Shown piece after piece: positions 40,001-48,759 of a stretch of 64,000 nt of DNA (positions are counted from its first letter, which is position 1; each line of letters starts with the position of its first letter). Source of the stretch: Antennarius striatus (Eukaryota; Chordata; Actinopteri; Lophiiformes; Antennariidae); assembly GCF_040054535.1 (NCBI RefSeq), contig NC_090783.1, positions 5,436,001-5,500,000 of the forward strand, given 5' to 3'. A program made the position numbers and the translations under genes. Below the pieces are notes generated by a model that did not search any database, was not told where the DNA came from, and saw only the letters and a list, made by a program, of their open reading frames with translations.

Positions 40001-42085
40001 AGTCGGCTGACCCAGGGAGACATTGGGCAGTGGGAAGACCCCGAGGCTGGCGCCGTAACAGAGAACAAACCAGCGTCACGACACTTTTACCCCATTGCCC
40101 TACTGCTTGTTAGCTCCCACTTACTGGTTGTGTGGCTCATTTTAAGTCTTGTTTTTCTGCTTGCAAAATATCAATAAATCGCTGACAATGCCATCTCTAC
40201 TCACTCCTTCTTTCTGTCTTTGTTGGTGATCTTTTCTTTTTCATTTATTATTATGTTACATAATATTATATATACTGTATTAATATATGAGCTGTGGTGG
40301 AGGATTGAATAAAATCTATAGCATTGAATCAATTGAGAAATAAATGTTTACTTTTTACTGATTTACCAAGAACTATTAAGTCCTTTTGATAGTTTGACTT
40401 TTATTGACGCTTATTGTTGAACATCACAAACAGAATAAAGTTTTTCACAGGATTATACTGCTCAGAAAACACAGAATACATGTTCACACCTCCTTTATAC
40501 ATATAGCAGCGGATTTTGAAAAATAATTTAAAAATTCTGTTCATTTTCAGTGAACCACTTTTTTTAATAAGTGTCGGCATGTTTTGTTTATCATCTATAA
40601 ATGGTGGGCGGTGTGGGTGGCGCTGTTGCCAGTCAGCAAGGCGGTTCGTGGTTCTAGTCCCACTCTGTGCGGAGTTTGCATGTTCTTGGGCTGTCCGGCC
40701 TCCTTAGGTGAATTGAAGATACCAAATCAGCCCATATAGGTGTGAGCGTGTGCGTGTGTATTTGGCGATGAATGAATTAATAAACGAACAACTTTAAAAG
40801 ATTGCAGGTTTGGAAAGTATTTGCATACATTTTGCTGTATTTCTTTCCAAATGGAATATTTTTGAGTCAAAGTGTGTCCATGTGTTTACGCTGTAATCCT
40901 GATCGTATAATCGGCTGATCGATATTTGACAAAGAAGGCATTAACAACTGTTGTGAAATGCCGTTTTCTGCCCATGTGTAGAGATGAAATTTTCTCTAAC
41001 ATCCGTCCACATCCTGAAAAAGGGGGCAGATCAAGTAAAGATCTTTTTTTATTTATATATTTTACACTCGATGTGATTAGGTTTTTGGTGAAGATATACA
41101 TTTATGAATGAAAGTTAGTCAAAATAAAAAGCTGATGAAAAATATCCGAAGACACTTAAATCCTGGAGATCTGCCATGCATCTGGAAATGTAATCTTCAG
41201 ATTTTTGCACCAAAAGTCCATCATGCTTTCAAACAGAAATATCATCTTTGTGCATGAGTAGACAAGAGTAGTGAGTCAAAGGTACTGAAAGCTGAAGAGA
41301 GTAAGGTGTGTCACGGCTAAAAGGTCTTTCTCTTTTCAGGCTGGCATCGAGACGTGATCATGTGATTACAGGAGCAAAGTGTTCTCATTTTGAACTAATA
41401 GCAGAACGTTATGCGTGTAAAACTGTCATGTTTCCTCTCTAATACATTTCTCTGAAGCCCGAAAGTAGCATCAAAATGCTGCACTTTGGTGGAACCTGAA
41501 CATCATCAGTCAGAAAAACTACATCACAGCTTTTTCTCCCTCAGGTGTAAATGAAATCCAGGCCCTGATTTTTTTTTCTTTTTAAGTTTAATAGTCACAC
41601 ATTCATTCATCAATATTCTAATGCAAAGATTTAGGTGTATTATTTTGATATGGACCATTCTGAATTAATAACTTTTACTTGGAGCAGCATGTCAGTATTC
41701 TATCATTACTACCATTCCAGTATGTCACGTGTATTTTATGTCAACAAATTCACCAACAATTAACCATTCACTTGGTTAACAACGCAATATCAAACATAAA
41801 CTGAAGCTAACTCATTCAGAACCCAAATTCAAATGTATTTTTGTGAGAAACCTCCTTTTGAAGGTTTGTCTTAATCATTGCAAACATAATTCATTCATTC
41901 TTTTGTTTTCCTTTCTTTTCTTCCCTCCTCACCTCCTTTATTTGATCACCAGAGAAGGATGTCGGATTGAAAACGTGCAAAAGAATATTAGATGCAGGAA
42001 ATATGCCTTCAACATGTTGCAGCTGATGGCTTTTCCAAAGTGCTACCGACCACCGGAGGGGACTTACGGCAAAGTTGACTCATGA
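1392..42085 (+). CDS. inpp4b: inpp4b, inositol polyphosphate 4-phosphatase type II (3' part, 14 coding exons)
   Basis: The enzyme removes the D4 phosphate of PtdIns(3,4)P2 to give PtdIns3P, damping PI3K/AKT signalling at cytosolic membranes. Fourteen exons (1392-1522, 5941-6045, 9059-9167, 20391-20574, 24403-24738, 25581-25719, 31910-32082, 32625-32748, 32902-33028, 34611-34751, 35162-35259, 36106-36218, 37000-37154, 41953-42085) join through GT/AG sites with matching phases into 688 residues and a TGA. The catalytic motif CKSAKDR lies 82 residues before the C-terminus, the spacing I recall for human INPP4B (Cys842 of 924). About 236 N-terminal residues, including the C2 domain, lie upstream of the window. 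The paralogue INPP4A is very similar; the choice of 4B rests on the neighbours il15, znf330 and rnf150. Family certain, paralogue very likely. Confidence 0.95.
1523..5940 (+). other. inpp4b intron
   Basis: 4.4 kb without recognised exon. Holds a poly-G run near 4331 and the CCA/CA microsatellite. Much is AT-rich, non-repetitive sequence with ATTAAT/TTAATTA motifs that could include conserved noncoding elements, but nothing specific is supportable. Confidence 0.6.
5549..5587. repeat. (CCA)n-(CA)n microsatellite
   Basis: About nine CCA units followed by a short CA run, in an inpp4b intron. Confidence 0.85.
5941..6045 (+). CDS. inpp4b: inpp4b coding exon
   Basis: Acceptor gtttcag, donor gtatta, phase 1 in and out. 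The frame reads CSFKPS, then [15 protein letters not shown], the INPP4 family block that precedes the [10 protein letters not shown] segment. The poorly conserved start (several Cys and Lys) matches a variable linker in the family. Confidence 0.92.
6046..9058 (+). other. inpp4b intron
   Basis: 3 kb intron. It contains one exon-like segment at 6707-6765 whose phase does not fit. No clear repeats. Confidence 0.6.
9059..9167 (+). CDS. inpp4b: inpp4b coding exon
   Basis: Acceptor tttccag, donor gtaggg, phase 1 in and phase 2 out. It encodes [20 protein letters not shown], a nearly invariant INPP4 block, then a basic [10 protein letters not shown] end. An 11-kb intron follows. Confidence 0.94.
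12590..12745. promoter_or_regulatory. homeodomain-site cluster, candidate intronic enhancer
   Basis: Within 80 bp (12666-12730) are ttcattaattt, ctattaattagcc and gtttaattaagc, followed by gccaggtgacg (E-box-like). Preceding sequence has gctgtcagctg. Dense, non-repetitive and non-coding. Function inferred only. Confidence 0.25.
15690..17290 (-). mobile_element. LINE fragment, L1/Tx1-like, copy A (5'-truncated, decayed)
   Basis: Minus strand. Frames broken by shifts encode typical C-terminal pieces of fish L1/Tx1-like reverse-transcriptase proteins: [20 protein letters not shown], then [20 protein letters not shown] and [20 protein letters not shown], the zinc-knuckle-like end. A 3' UTR follows that holds two ~85-bp near-copies of a motif with caaaaacact and acattagatgaa, ending in an A-rich tail (T-run at 15712). 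It lies in the antisense orientation in an inpp4b intron. Confidence 0.75.
17862..18716 (-). mobile_element. LINE fragment, L1/Tx1-like, copy B
   Basis: Minus strand. It is highly similar to the 3' half of copy A over the whole C-terminal coding end and the dimeric 3' UTR, including the T-run at about 17870-17887. It is truncated at its 5' end after the same [19 protein letters not shown] region. Both copies are bounded by gaagaag-type sequence. Independent insertion and local duplication are both possible. Confidence 0.75.
18772..18965 (-). mobile_element. Tc1/mariner-like remnant
   Basis: The segment begins with ctacactaccggtcaa, resembling the terminal sequence of fish Tc1-like elements. 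It continues to tttgatttatcaaagtagcc, which resembles the Tc1 transposase-coding end on the minus strand. Short and decayed; no second terminus found. Confidence 0.4.
20133..20192. repeat. (CA)30 microsatellite
   Basis: Uninterrupted CA array about 200 bp before the inpp4b exon at 20391. Confidence 0.95.
20391..20574 (+). CDS. inpp4b: inpp4b coding exon
   Basis: Acceptor caccacag, donor gtgagg, phase 2 in and 0 out. It contains [19 protein letters not shown] and a following helix-rich stretch ending SLKNLSDK. This joins directly in phase 0 to [13 protein letters not shown] of the next exon, as expected for the family. Confidence 0.94.
20874..20907. repeat. (AC)17 microsatellite
   Basis: Uninterrupted AC array 300 bp downstream of the inpp4b exon at 20574. 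Confidence 0.95.
21664..21738. repeat. imperfect (CA)n microsatellite
   Basis: CA array with scattered G and T interruptions in an inpp4b intron. Confidence 0.9.
24403..24738 (+). CDS. inpp4b: inpp4b coding exon (with low-complexity linker)
   Basis: Acceptor gctgcag, donor gtaagt, phase 0 in and out, 112 codons, the longest exon of the gene here. It starts [20 protein letters not shown], ends [14 protein letters not shown], and both ends are family-conserved. The middle is a Gln/His/Gly/Ser-rich linker with the repeated pattern HQGHIHQG, which I take to be disordered and lineage-variable. Confidence 0.94.
24739..25580 (+). other. inpp4b intron
   Basis: No feature beyond a short CA-rich stretch at about 25212-25236. 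Confidence 0.6.
25581..25719 (+). CDS. inpp4b: inpp4b coding exon
   Basis: Acceptor gttttag, donor gtaagt, phase 0 in and 1 out. It encodes [20 protein letters not shown] followed by a charged, variable Asp/Lys/Glu linker. This corresponds to the conserved helix after the DYDEEEW block of INPP4 proteins. Confidence 0.94.
27808..27879. repeat. (ATTC)n tetranucleotide array
   Basis: About eighteen ATTC units with one early CACT interruption, in the 25.7-31.9 kb inpp4b intron. Confidence 0.95.
28778..28880. repeat. (GT)n microsatellite, first of a pair
   Basis: About 32 pure GT units, then GTGTGTCT variants. Confidence 0.95.
28959..29026. repeat. (GT)34 microsatellite, second of a pair
   Basis: Pure GT array 78 bp after the first, same strand phase. 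Confidence 0.95.
31007..31100. repeat. (CA)n microsatellite
   Basis: About 36 pure CA units flanked by CA/CG variants, 0.8 kb before the inpp4b exon at 31910. Confidence 0.95.
31910..32082 (+). CDS. inpp4b: inpp4b coding exon
   Basis: Acceptor tccacag, donor gtaggt, phase 1 in and 0 out. It encodes [36 protein letters not shown] and RRDVVFSQA, all recognisable INPP4 segments. It follows a 6.2-kb intron rich in microsatellites. Confidence 0.94.
32625..32748 (+). CDS. inpp4b: inpp4b coding exon
   Basis: Acceptor tcaacag, donor gtgagt, phase 0 in and 1 out. It encodes [12 protein letters not shown] and [16 protein letters not shown]; the junction Ser codon is split with the next exon, 153 bp downstream. 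Confidence 0.93.
32902..33028 (+). CDS. inpp4b: inpp4b coding exon
   Basis: Acceptor gttgaag, donor gtgaga, phase 1 in and 2 out. It encodes [20 protein letters not shown], a strongly conserved block of the family, then an acidic variable end and CGRR. Confidence 0.94.
33029..34610 (+). other. inpp4b intron
   Basis: Contains short interspersed repeat copy 1; otherwise unremarkable. Confidence 0.6.
33508..33868 (+). mobile_element. teleost short interspersed repeat, copy 1
   Basis: This is the familiar fish repeat with agctgtcgccacacagcaa, gcggagtttgc, tctccgggttctccagcttc, caaaaacatg, gctgggatacgctccagctc and a gaatgaatgaat tail. It lies in the inpp4b intron between 33028 and 34611. Superfamily not assigned. 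Confidence 0.6.
34611..34751 (+). CDS. inpp4b: inpp4b coding exon
   Basis: Acceptor gtattcag, donor gtactg (non-consensus +4/+5), phase 2 in and out. It encodes [17 protein letters not shown] and [31 protein letters not shown] is a hallmark of both vertebrate INPP4 paralogues. Confidence 0.95.
35162..35259 (+). CDS. inpp4b: inpp4b coding exon
   Basis: Acceptor ttctcag, donor gtaagt, phase 2 in and 1 out. It encodes [20 protein letters not shown] and [12 protein letters not shown]. An alternative in-frame donor gtgtca lies after the Gly-Lys codons, but only the later gtaagt site keeps phase with the next exon. Confidence 0.93.
35624..35975 (+). mobile_element. teleost short interspersed repeat, copy 2
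   Basis: Diverged copy of the repeat at 33.5 kb, same orientation: gtagcacagtggcaa, tttttcctcccacctccaaa, gcttaggcgaattgatgact and gtgagtgtgagtatgagtgg. It lies in the next-but-one inpp4b intron. Confidence 0.55.
36106..36218 (+). CDS. inpp4b: inpp4b coding exon
   Basis: Acceptor gaacag, donor gtgggt, phase 1 in and 0 out. It encodes a variable [14 protein letters not shown] helix and [15 protein letters not shown], which leads into the phosphatase core. Confidence 0.92.
37000..37154 (+). CDS. inpp4b: inpp4b catalytic exon (CX5R motif)
   Basis: Acceptor cctccag, donor gtaaga, phase 0 in and 2 out. It encodes [12 protein letters not shown], then CKSAKDRT with the nucleophilic Cys codon at 37036-37038 and the Arg codon at 37054-37056. 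SVTLEQC and [12 protein letters not shown] follow. The intact CX5R motif says the enzyme is catalytically competent. Confidence 0.97.
37155..41952 (+). other. inpp4b last intron (4.8 kb)
   Basis: Contains short interspersed repeat copy 3 at 40.6 kb. A 39.85-40.19 kb stretch of more GC-rich sequence ends in aataaa and may be a decayed retroposon, unassigned. Confidence 0.55.
40603..40790 (+). mobile_element. teleost short interspersed repeat, copy 3 (internally deleted)
   Basis: gtgggtggcgctgttgccag, gcggagtttgcatgttct and gaattgaagataccaaatca match the same family in order, with the central part missing, ending gatgaatgaattaataaac. Same orientation as the other two copies. Confidence 0.5.
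41953..42085 (+). CDS. inpp4b: inpp4b last coding exon
   Basis: Acceptor tcaccag, phase 2 in, TGA at 42083-42085. It encodes [20 protein letters not shown] and ends [13 protein letters not shown], the typical INPP4 C-terminus. I see no extra C-terminal transmembrane extension in this exon. Confidence 0.96.
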
Positions 42086-42990
42086 CGACCCCTTGCATGT
42101 TACCTCAGTAATGCTGTAAATATGAACGCTTACACACATTTGTGAAAATGCACATTTTTGTGTGTAACTGAACAACTTGCTGGATGTTGTATATTGCTGT
42201 TTGCTGTCTGTTTCCATGTGTCTGCTTGTATGAGAGAACTAAAGCCTTCACCGAATCCCAACATTTTTTTAATTCAATGCACTTTCCATTGATGCCTTTT
42301 TGATTTTTCATGGCCGACTTAGTAAAGAAATGTGTGAGCAAACCAGTGTGTAGAGAGATTGTTAATGATCCGCACAAAGTTCCACCTTCATTTGTTTGCC
42401 TGAAAAATTCTTAGGAATTCAACTTTTAAGAGCAGATTTGAGACAAAATTGTCAAACATTGATTTTATTAAAAAATTTTGCCATGAACGCAGTTCACAAA
42501 ATCAAGATGGTGCTTCCATGCCACTTTGTTTTTGTGGTAAACATCGCTATCACTTACGTCTTCCAGGTAAGTGTCAAAACCTCCATTTCTGCAGCTCATC
42601 TGGCAGCTTACATCAAAGTCATTTCTGATATATGTTCATTCATTTGGACCAAATTGTTCTCAGAAATCTAAGTACTGAATCCTTTTTTTAAAATCTCCTC
42701 TCATTGTCTTAATGGTCGATGAACATTTTCCACACTAATCCCATCTCAAGGTACAGGCCAGTGAAATAAGATGAAGTGCAGGTGGATGTTAAAATGAATT
42801 ATATTGACCCATCGCTTCTGAATGCAGCATACAGTAACAGATTCCATTATTTATTTTTGTACTGTACATTTTTTTTCATTATAAGGACTAAAACTTTAAA
42901 CTTGAATGAATGTGGGAAATGTATTTTATGTTATGAATTGGACATTTACAAGCAGCTCTTTGAAAATAAAATGTTTGGCTGTGGATATGT
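42086..42990 (+). other. inpp4b: inpp4b 3' UTR (probable)
   Basis: AT-rich sequence follows the stop codon. An AATAAA signal lies at 42965-42970 with a T/G-rich stretch after it, giving a likely 0.9-kb 3' UTR. Longer forms using later signals cannot be excluded. Confidence 0.5.
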
Positions 42991-44087
42991 AGATTTGTAT
43001 GGATGTTTAATGTTTTGCATAATGTTAACACTGATTTTTTTAGTCAGCATTTAATTGAACACATGAAAACTAGTAGAACACAACCTAAAAGCTTGTTCAA
43101 TCAATCAAGCTCAAGCTCTGCTGCTGTTCACAACATGCGGGATTTGTCTTAATTGTCAGCAAACACACACCCTCCTTCGCTGTCAATTGTTAATTTACCT
43201 CCTGAGAGACCGTCAACTTAAAAAAAAAAATTAAGGACTCAGATATTACAAAGAAAGTCTTTAAAATATAATTTGCAATTTCTCCAAATCTTAAATTCTC
43301 TGACTTGAACTGGTATGTTTAGTATGTTCAAACACACCTCCCTAAACCAGTAAATCATCCTGTTAATCTTTCCTGGCAGATCTGTAAGGAGATGAAATAT
43401 GACAGGAACGCTGCAAACAAATATTTTCTATGTACTGAGGTAATTTTGTGTGGTTAAAGAGTTCGTCAAATGATTTCGCTATCAGAGAAACATCCACAGT
43501 CTCAATCTTTATCAAGATTGTGCTGCAGCTTCTACAAAACTATTATGAAACAAGTCTCTAAGAGTATTTCCTTTAACATAGGCATGTACAGGAATGTAAA
43601 TGTTGATGTGAAACAGACATTATTAATCAGAAGAAGTCTTTGCAGGTATTAGTAGACCCTGAGAACACGGTGATGAGCTGCAGGCTATAGGCATTTTGCC
43701 AGATTTCTGATAGCTGATGGTCTGATACTCTTCACAGATCTTGACATTTTCAAAGGTAACTTATGAGGTGTTTTTTTATACTCTTATCTTATTTGTCTTG
43801 TGTCAAATTCCAAACAGAGCATCACGGTGACACCAGTGAAAACTTTCTATCAATAAAAAGCGTAGAAAGATTACGATTTTTCAGCTTTTTCCCTACTTAA
43901 TGGTACCCAATGGAGTTTTACCTGGGGTGCACATTTCACCAGGATGCTCTAAAAGGGGTCATAGGTCTAAAGGTAGGTCATAGGCAGAATGAAGCTTTGG
44001 GACAGGGGTGCTCACACTTTCTCAGCATGGGAGCTACTTATAAAAAGTATCAAGTCCAAAAGATTTACCTTCAACAAAAATGCAAAA
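42991..44087. other. intergenic, convergent inpp4b / il15 3' ends
   Basis: AT-rich spacer between two converging genes; no coding sequence recognised apart from the hAT terminus-like fragment at its edge. Confidence 0.5.
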
Positions 44088-44100
44088 TTTATTTATAAAT
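44003..44100 (+). mobile_element. hAT terminus-like sequence (fragment)
   Basis: caggggtgctcacactttct followed by gcatgggagctact resembles the terminal sequence of fish hAT elements. No partner terminus or transposase was found nearby. Confidence 0.25.
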
Positions 44101-45229
44101 ATATTGAGAATTATTCATAAGTACGAGTTATGTTGATGTACCTTGCATAGCCGCATGAGTCCATATAGAACAAAAAATAATTAACAATTTAAATGTTGTC
44201 ATGTCCTGAGTTTATTCAGCAGCTACTGCTGACAGCCAGGCTCAAGCACATTTCTTAATGATCATCAGTAATGGTGGAATGGTACATGGACATAAATAAG
44301 TGTAAGCTGATCAGTGCAAATCAATGTGCCAACAAACTCCCCAAAAGTGAGACTAAAACATTTTAGTCGTGTGCAGTGAGGAACTTAGTGAGTGATTATT
44401 TATTTATTTTTTTTGCTATAAAAAGAGGACGATACATGATATGATATGACTGTAATCATGATTAAACTGTACAAATGTTTTGAGTTTAACTCCAACACCC
44501 AATCCCTCCTGCTCAGTCAGTCCACATGACTTGAACAGCAGGATGACCTATCCAGAATATTTTGAAGATATCTGATTGATTACTTCACAACACAATCACA
44601 TTTCTTCCTCATGTTTACCTTACGACTATTGAGACAAAAAATATTGACCTCGCCAGCTATTCATATTACACAATTGTATTAGGCCTGAATACACAGCAAT
44701 ATAAAGATAAATAACATTAAAAACACTCCCATTAATAAATACTTGGAACACATGGAATTCTTAACTAAAGACAAACAAAACCCCAATTCCAGTTGAGTGC
44801 ATTTACATGAAAAATACAATTGTTAACATTTTCGCTAAAAATGAGAAACATTAAAATGTTAATGCTTCAGACGGATGGACATAGCAAAAGCTGCATTCTT
44901 TTCATTATTTTTGAATGGAAGACAAAATAGCAACAAAAAAACCCCATTTTCTTTAGAATATGATTCTGGAAAGAGGAACATTTCTCACATACTATGATTC
45001 ATTCGCCATACATACGAGAACTCACTAGTGTTTAGTAATTAGCTTTATAATACACATTCTCCTTGTACAACAAATGCTACTTCCTGATACATTCTTCAAA
45101 CATGTCATCCTGTCTCTACATGTAAAGTGTTGTAATACAAAATCGTTTGAAAATTACAGTTTGCAGTTACAGTCTGACACAGGTACAAAGTGACTTAAAA
45201 TATAACAGTACAGTATAAAAAACAGTACA
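44088..45229 (-). other. il15: il15 3' UTR region (probable)
   Basis: AT-rich sequence downstream of the il15 stop. Minus-strand AATAAA signals appear as tttatt at 44403-44408, 44211-44216 and 44088-44093. Several ATTTA pentamers on the minus strand would suit an unstable cytokine mRNA. The true end is not determined. Confidence 0.4.
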
Positions 45230-45334
45230 TCATATCAACTGATTTGTGGTCATTTCATTCAAAAGATTATTTAGTTCTTCCAGGAATACTGTAATATTTC
45301 TAAGGGAATATGCTTCACATGGTGGACAGTCAAC
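45230..45334 (-). CDS. il15: il15 last coding exon (helix D)
   Basis: Minus strand. Acceptor aatcttag, phase 0, TGA at 45232-45230, 34 residues. It starts VDCPPCEAYSLRNITVF and ends NEMTTNQLI. The CxxC pair corresponds to the CKEC pair of mammalian IL-15, and the final amphipathic helix to helix D. Confidence 0.88.
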   Translation of the reverse strand, partial: VDCPPCEAYSLRNITVFLEELNNLLNEMTTNQLI

Positions 45335-46979
45335 CTAAGATTAAAAAGAGACATGATAAAACATAACCTTAATAACATTTACAAGATAATTTGTCAAGGA
45401 AAAAGGAGCATAAGAGTAAATGTTACAACAACAATGAAGTTTTACTCCATAGAACAATAATGTTTCAGCTCCACTACCATGATTATGTATAATCAGCCAA
45501 GAAAAGATCTTAAAAAATAATTAAATGTGGAGAGTTTGTTTCCAGCTTCATCTGTGGTCAAGGACATTTAATGAACTTATGTTTTTACAGACACTCATAC
45601 GGAGATTTTAAACAGGACTTACAGAGTTAACTTTAGGCAGTTTATCGTCAAAGTCACTGATGCATTCTGCTTTATTATCCACAATTTCTTCTTCATCAAT
45701 GACCATTATCAACTCCAACATGTAACATTTCAGTGACATCATTTTACAGTTCTTCTACGAGAGAGAAAGAGGGGAGAGAAAGATGTTCATTTAAACAGCT
45801 ACATGGTTATTACATTAAAGAATTATTCATATGATGCTTAGTACACGTCATTCAGTTGGAAATGCTGTGGTGTGCAGGCTGACCTAATTTCTTGGCATTC
45901 AATAGAGTAGTTGAGGCATATAGCAGTGCAATTGTCAATCTAAACAACTTAGGGTATGGCAACGAAATAACAAGGATACGTAACATTGTGTGAGCTCAAA
46001 AATGATCAGTTTTCCTGGCAACAGATAATGATAATAATGAAATGATGAATGATCATGATATATAACGTCTGAAAAAAAGGCATCCTGGACAAACTCCAGG
46101 GCTCACAAGCAAAGATGTGGTGAGGTTCACACTGAATGAGACACTTTGTTTGACTCATACAGGCTTGTAGAGGTCACGTGTAACGGAACTGACTCCAACA
46201 TGCTGACACGTGATCATTGATCCGTGAAAATAAAAATTTAAAGGTGCACTTACATCCACGTCATTAACGAACGGAGTGTAGAGCATAGCATCAGACTTCT
46301 GAAAAGAATCATTTTTTAAAAAGGATAATTTAGGGGTTTTTGTAATATTTTCAGACACTTGCGAAAATATGTAACAAATCCAAAGCATGTAAACCAGATA
46401 CGTAGCAGAAAAGCTTCACTAAATCATCAGCATGAACTAAATTCTTTAACCGTAAAGGCTATAAATATAACCAACATTTTATTTTCTTTGATACCTTTTC
46501 TCACCTCAATGGCGTGCTTCAAAAAGCTCAAGCAAAGCTGTACATCTGCTGTACTGGGCACAGACGCAGCACACATATAGGTACTCAAGAAGCTTTAAGA
46601 GAATGAGACAATGGTTACAACACACACACACACATACACACTGTCACAGTGGCAGTGCTGGTGTGTGGCAGGGAGAGGGGCCAGGCTTGTGGGTGGAGTC
46701 ACGGCCCCACACCTGTGGGTCCTCTCCACTCCTGATTCTCATCCACACACCATTAACTGGCTTTTACACCTGAACTTCATTGGCGGTATCATCATGAGGC
46801 TTTTTAAGCCCAGTTGGATGAGAGCTGGTTGTGGGTTCGTTTTTCTAGTTTGGTTTCTGTTGGTCTTTTCTGATTTTGTAATTCTCGTCTGTCTGGAGAA
46901 TTTTTGAGTTTGTTATTAAATGATGGAGAAAGGATTTGCTTTTGGTGTCCTGCATTTTGGCCCATATCCCGCCTCACGT

Positions 46980-47033
<54 letters not shown>

Positions 47034-48387
47034 TCTTCTGCATCCCTCTCTCTAACACCCAATGCCCTCATGTCTTCTCTCACTACAACCATTCACCTTC
47101 TTTGGTCTTCCTCTTGCCTGGTAGCTCTATACTCAACACCCATTTACCAACATACTAACCATCTCTCCTCTGGACGTGTCCAAACCATTGAAGTCTGTTC
47201 TCTTTAACTTTGCCTCCAAAACCTCTCATCTTGGCTGTTCTTCTGATGAACTCATTTCTGATCCTATCCAACCCGGTTACTCCTAGAGAACCTCAACATT
47301 TTCCTTTCCCCCACCTCCAGCTCAGCTTCCTGTCTTCTTTCCAGCAGCACTGCCTCTAATGTGTCCATCATGGCTGTCCTCACCACTGTCCTCTAACCTT
47401 TGCCCCTCATTCTAGCAGAGACTCTCTTGTCACCTGACACTTTCTTCCATGTGTTCCACTCTGCTTGGATCCGTTCCTTCTCCTCCTTACCACACTTGTT
47501 GCTCTGGACTATTGACCCCAAGTAATTAATGTTTTCCACCTTCGCTATTTCTTCTCCCCAGAGTCTCACTTTTCTGTCTCCACTCCTCTCATTTATGTAC
47601 AAATATTCTGTTTTTTTCCGCAGAGTTTTACGCAAGTCTCTCTGTCTCCAGAATGCTCCAAATAACTTTGTATAGAGTTTCTTTCTCCTCCAGTTCACAT
47701 CCTAAGTTTTACCCTTATCACTTGATCTGACACTTTTCACATCCAAGACACTCTTAAGTAACTCTTGTTTTAAAATGACCCCCACTCCATTTTATCTTGG
47801 CATCTCATCATAGTAAATTAATTTGAATCCTGCTCCTAGGCTTCTAGACCTTGTGCAATTCCCCCTCTCTCCTGCTCACACAGTAAATCTATGTCCCTCC
47901 TGATCATCATGTCTACCAACTCCCTGGCTTTCCCTGTCATAGTTCCCACATTCAAAGTCACCATTTTCAGATCCTTTCCTTTTCTCTTTCTGTCTGAGAA
48001 TCTGCTGTCCACCCTTCCTTCATCTCAACCGACTAGCTGAGTTACATACACACACACGCATATGCGCGCGCAAGCACACACACACACACACACACACTCA
48101 CACACACATTGAAAATGTTCCTTTGTTGTTAGCATTTGGATAATTTCACTCATGAACATAACAGAATGTTCGACTCAATTGGTGCAGTTTGGTTTGTATT
48201 ATTTTCCAGCGACACTGATGATCAAAACGTCTTCTCTCACATTTTTAAATTGACAAAATTCTATTTTAAATGAACGAAGTTCACACGTTGCATAAAATGC
48301 ATACCTCAGAACTAAGAAGTGAAGCCAGACCTGAGATCTGTGGCGCTCTCTGCATAGACAGCAGTTTGACAGGAACTGGACACCTTT
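45230..48387 (-). CDS. il15: il15, interleukin-15 (five recognised coding exons)
   Basis: Secreted four-helix-bundle cytokine acting through IL-2/15R-beta and the common gamma chain on NK and memory T cells. Minus-strand exons 48387-48305, 46592-46505, 46298-46254, 45754-45623 and 45334-45230 join in phase into 150 residues and a TGA. Key matches to the family are a long leader (CCLCRERHRSQVWLHFLVLS), the helix-A region LCLSFLKHAIE with SDAMLYTPF, then NCKMMSLKCYMLEL and DCPPCEAYSLRN, which carry the four conserved cysteines of IL-15. NIT before the last helix is an N-glycosylation sequon. The neighbours inpp4b and znf330 match human IL15. The start codon exon is unresolved. An RTE-like LINE fragment and CA repeats sit in the first intron. 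The paralogue il15l is less likely because of synteny. Confidence 0.85.
45623..45754 (-). CDS. il15: il15 exon (helices B-C)
   Basis: Minus strand. Acceptor tctcgtag, donor gtaagt, phase 0 both sides, 44 codons. It begins KNCKMMSLKCYMLELIMV, matching the conserved Cys-Lys and Met-Lys-Cys pairs of IL-15. An acidic stretch with an extra Cys (AECISD) follows. Confidence 0.88.
46254..46298 (-). CDS. il15: il15 45-nt exon
   Basis: Minus strand. Acceptor cttttcag, donor gtaagt, phase 0 both sides, 15 codons: KSDAMLYTPFVNDVD. This aligns with the DATLYTESDVH segment of mammalian IL-15, which is also on a small exon. Confidence 0.83.
46505..46592 (-). CDS. il15: il15 exon (signal cleavage region, helix A start)
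   Basis: Minus strand. Acceptor cttaaag, donor gtgaga, phase 2 in and 0 out. It reads SFLSTYMCAASVPSTADVQ, then LCLSFLKHAIE. Signal cleavage is likely after the Ala/Ser-rich segment. Two other AG sites nearby would shorten it (46583, in frame; 46557, in frame), so the 5' edge is less certain. Confidence 0.7.
46981..47030. repeat. (AC)25 microsatellite
   Basis: Pure array in the il15 intron, abutting the 3' end of the RTE-like LINE fragment. Confidence 0.95.
47031..48035 (-). mobile_element. LINE fragment, RTE-like, in il15 intron
   Basis: Minus-strand pieces read KKTEYLYINERSGD, VRLWGEEIAKVENINYLGSI and KEEKERIQAEWNTWKKVSGD, the C-terminal end of a fish endonuclease/reverse-transcriptase LINE; several frameshifts and stops. 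Related to the copy at 52.7-53.4 kb. It lies directly against a CA array at 46981-47030. Confidence 0.65.
48042..48110. repeat. interrupted (CA)n microsatellite
   Basis: CA runs broken by tatgcgcgcgcaag and a CT; it borders the 5' side of the LINE fragment in the il15 intron. Confidence 0.9.
48305..48387 (-). CDS. il15: il15 leader exon
   Basis: Minus strand. Acceptor cttttaccag after a pyrimidine tract, donor gtatgc, phase 0 in and 2 out. It encodes KGVQFLSNCCLC and HRSQVWLHFLVL, the hydrophobic part of the unusually long IL-15 leader. The frame stays open upstream to an ATG near 48432, so a start inside a longer, unspliced exon is an alternative. Confidence 0.75.
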
Positions 48388-48759
48388 CTGGTAAAAGAAA
48401 AATAGAATAGAAAATAAAATATTCTTCAATATCATTCCCACATTCAATAGTGATGCTTTCTGCATTACTTCTTCATAACCATTGCATCATTCACCAGCAG
48501 GAATTAGGTATAAAAGTGATTGGCTTTGGCCACGTGATGACTCCCTTTGTGAAAATAATGAACAACATCTGCTCCAAAGGAAAACAGATAAGGTGCTTTA
48601 AATGTATTTAAAGTCAAGACAGACATTTTCTCTGTGGATTTACAGAGGAGAAGGTGCTGCACATTCCCTCTGTGCAGTCGGTGCTTCTACATCTGAGACA
48701 AACTTGCAGAAAAGTACCATGAAGTCCTAAAGAGACTTGGGCAAGAGGTTGAGAAGAGG

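Noticed and set aside
39920..40177. 85-codon frame ending in a hydrophobic segment ([20 protein letters not shown]), followed by aataaa
   Set aside because: No family recognised, no splice context; it could be a retroposon tail but the evidence is too thin.
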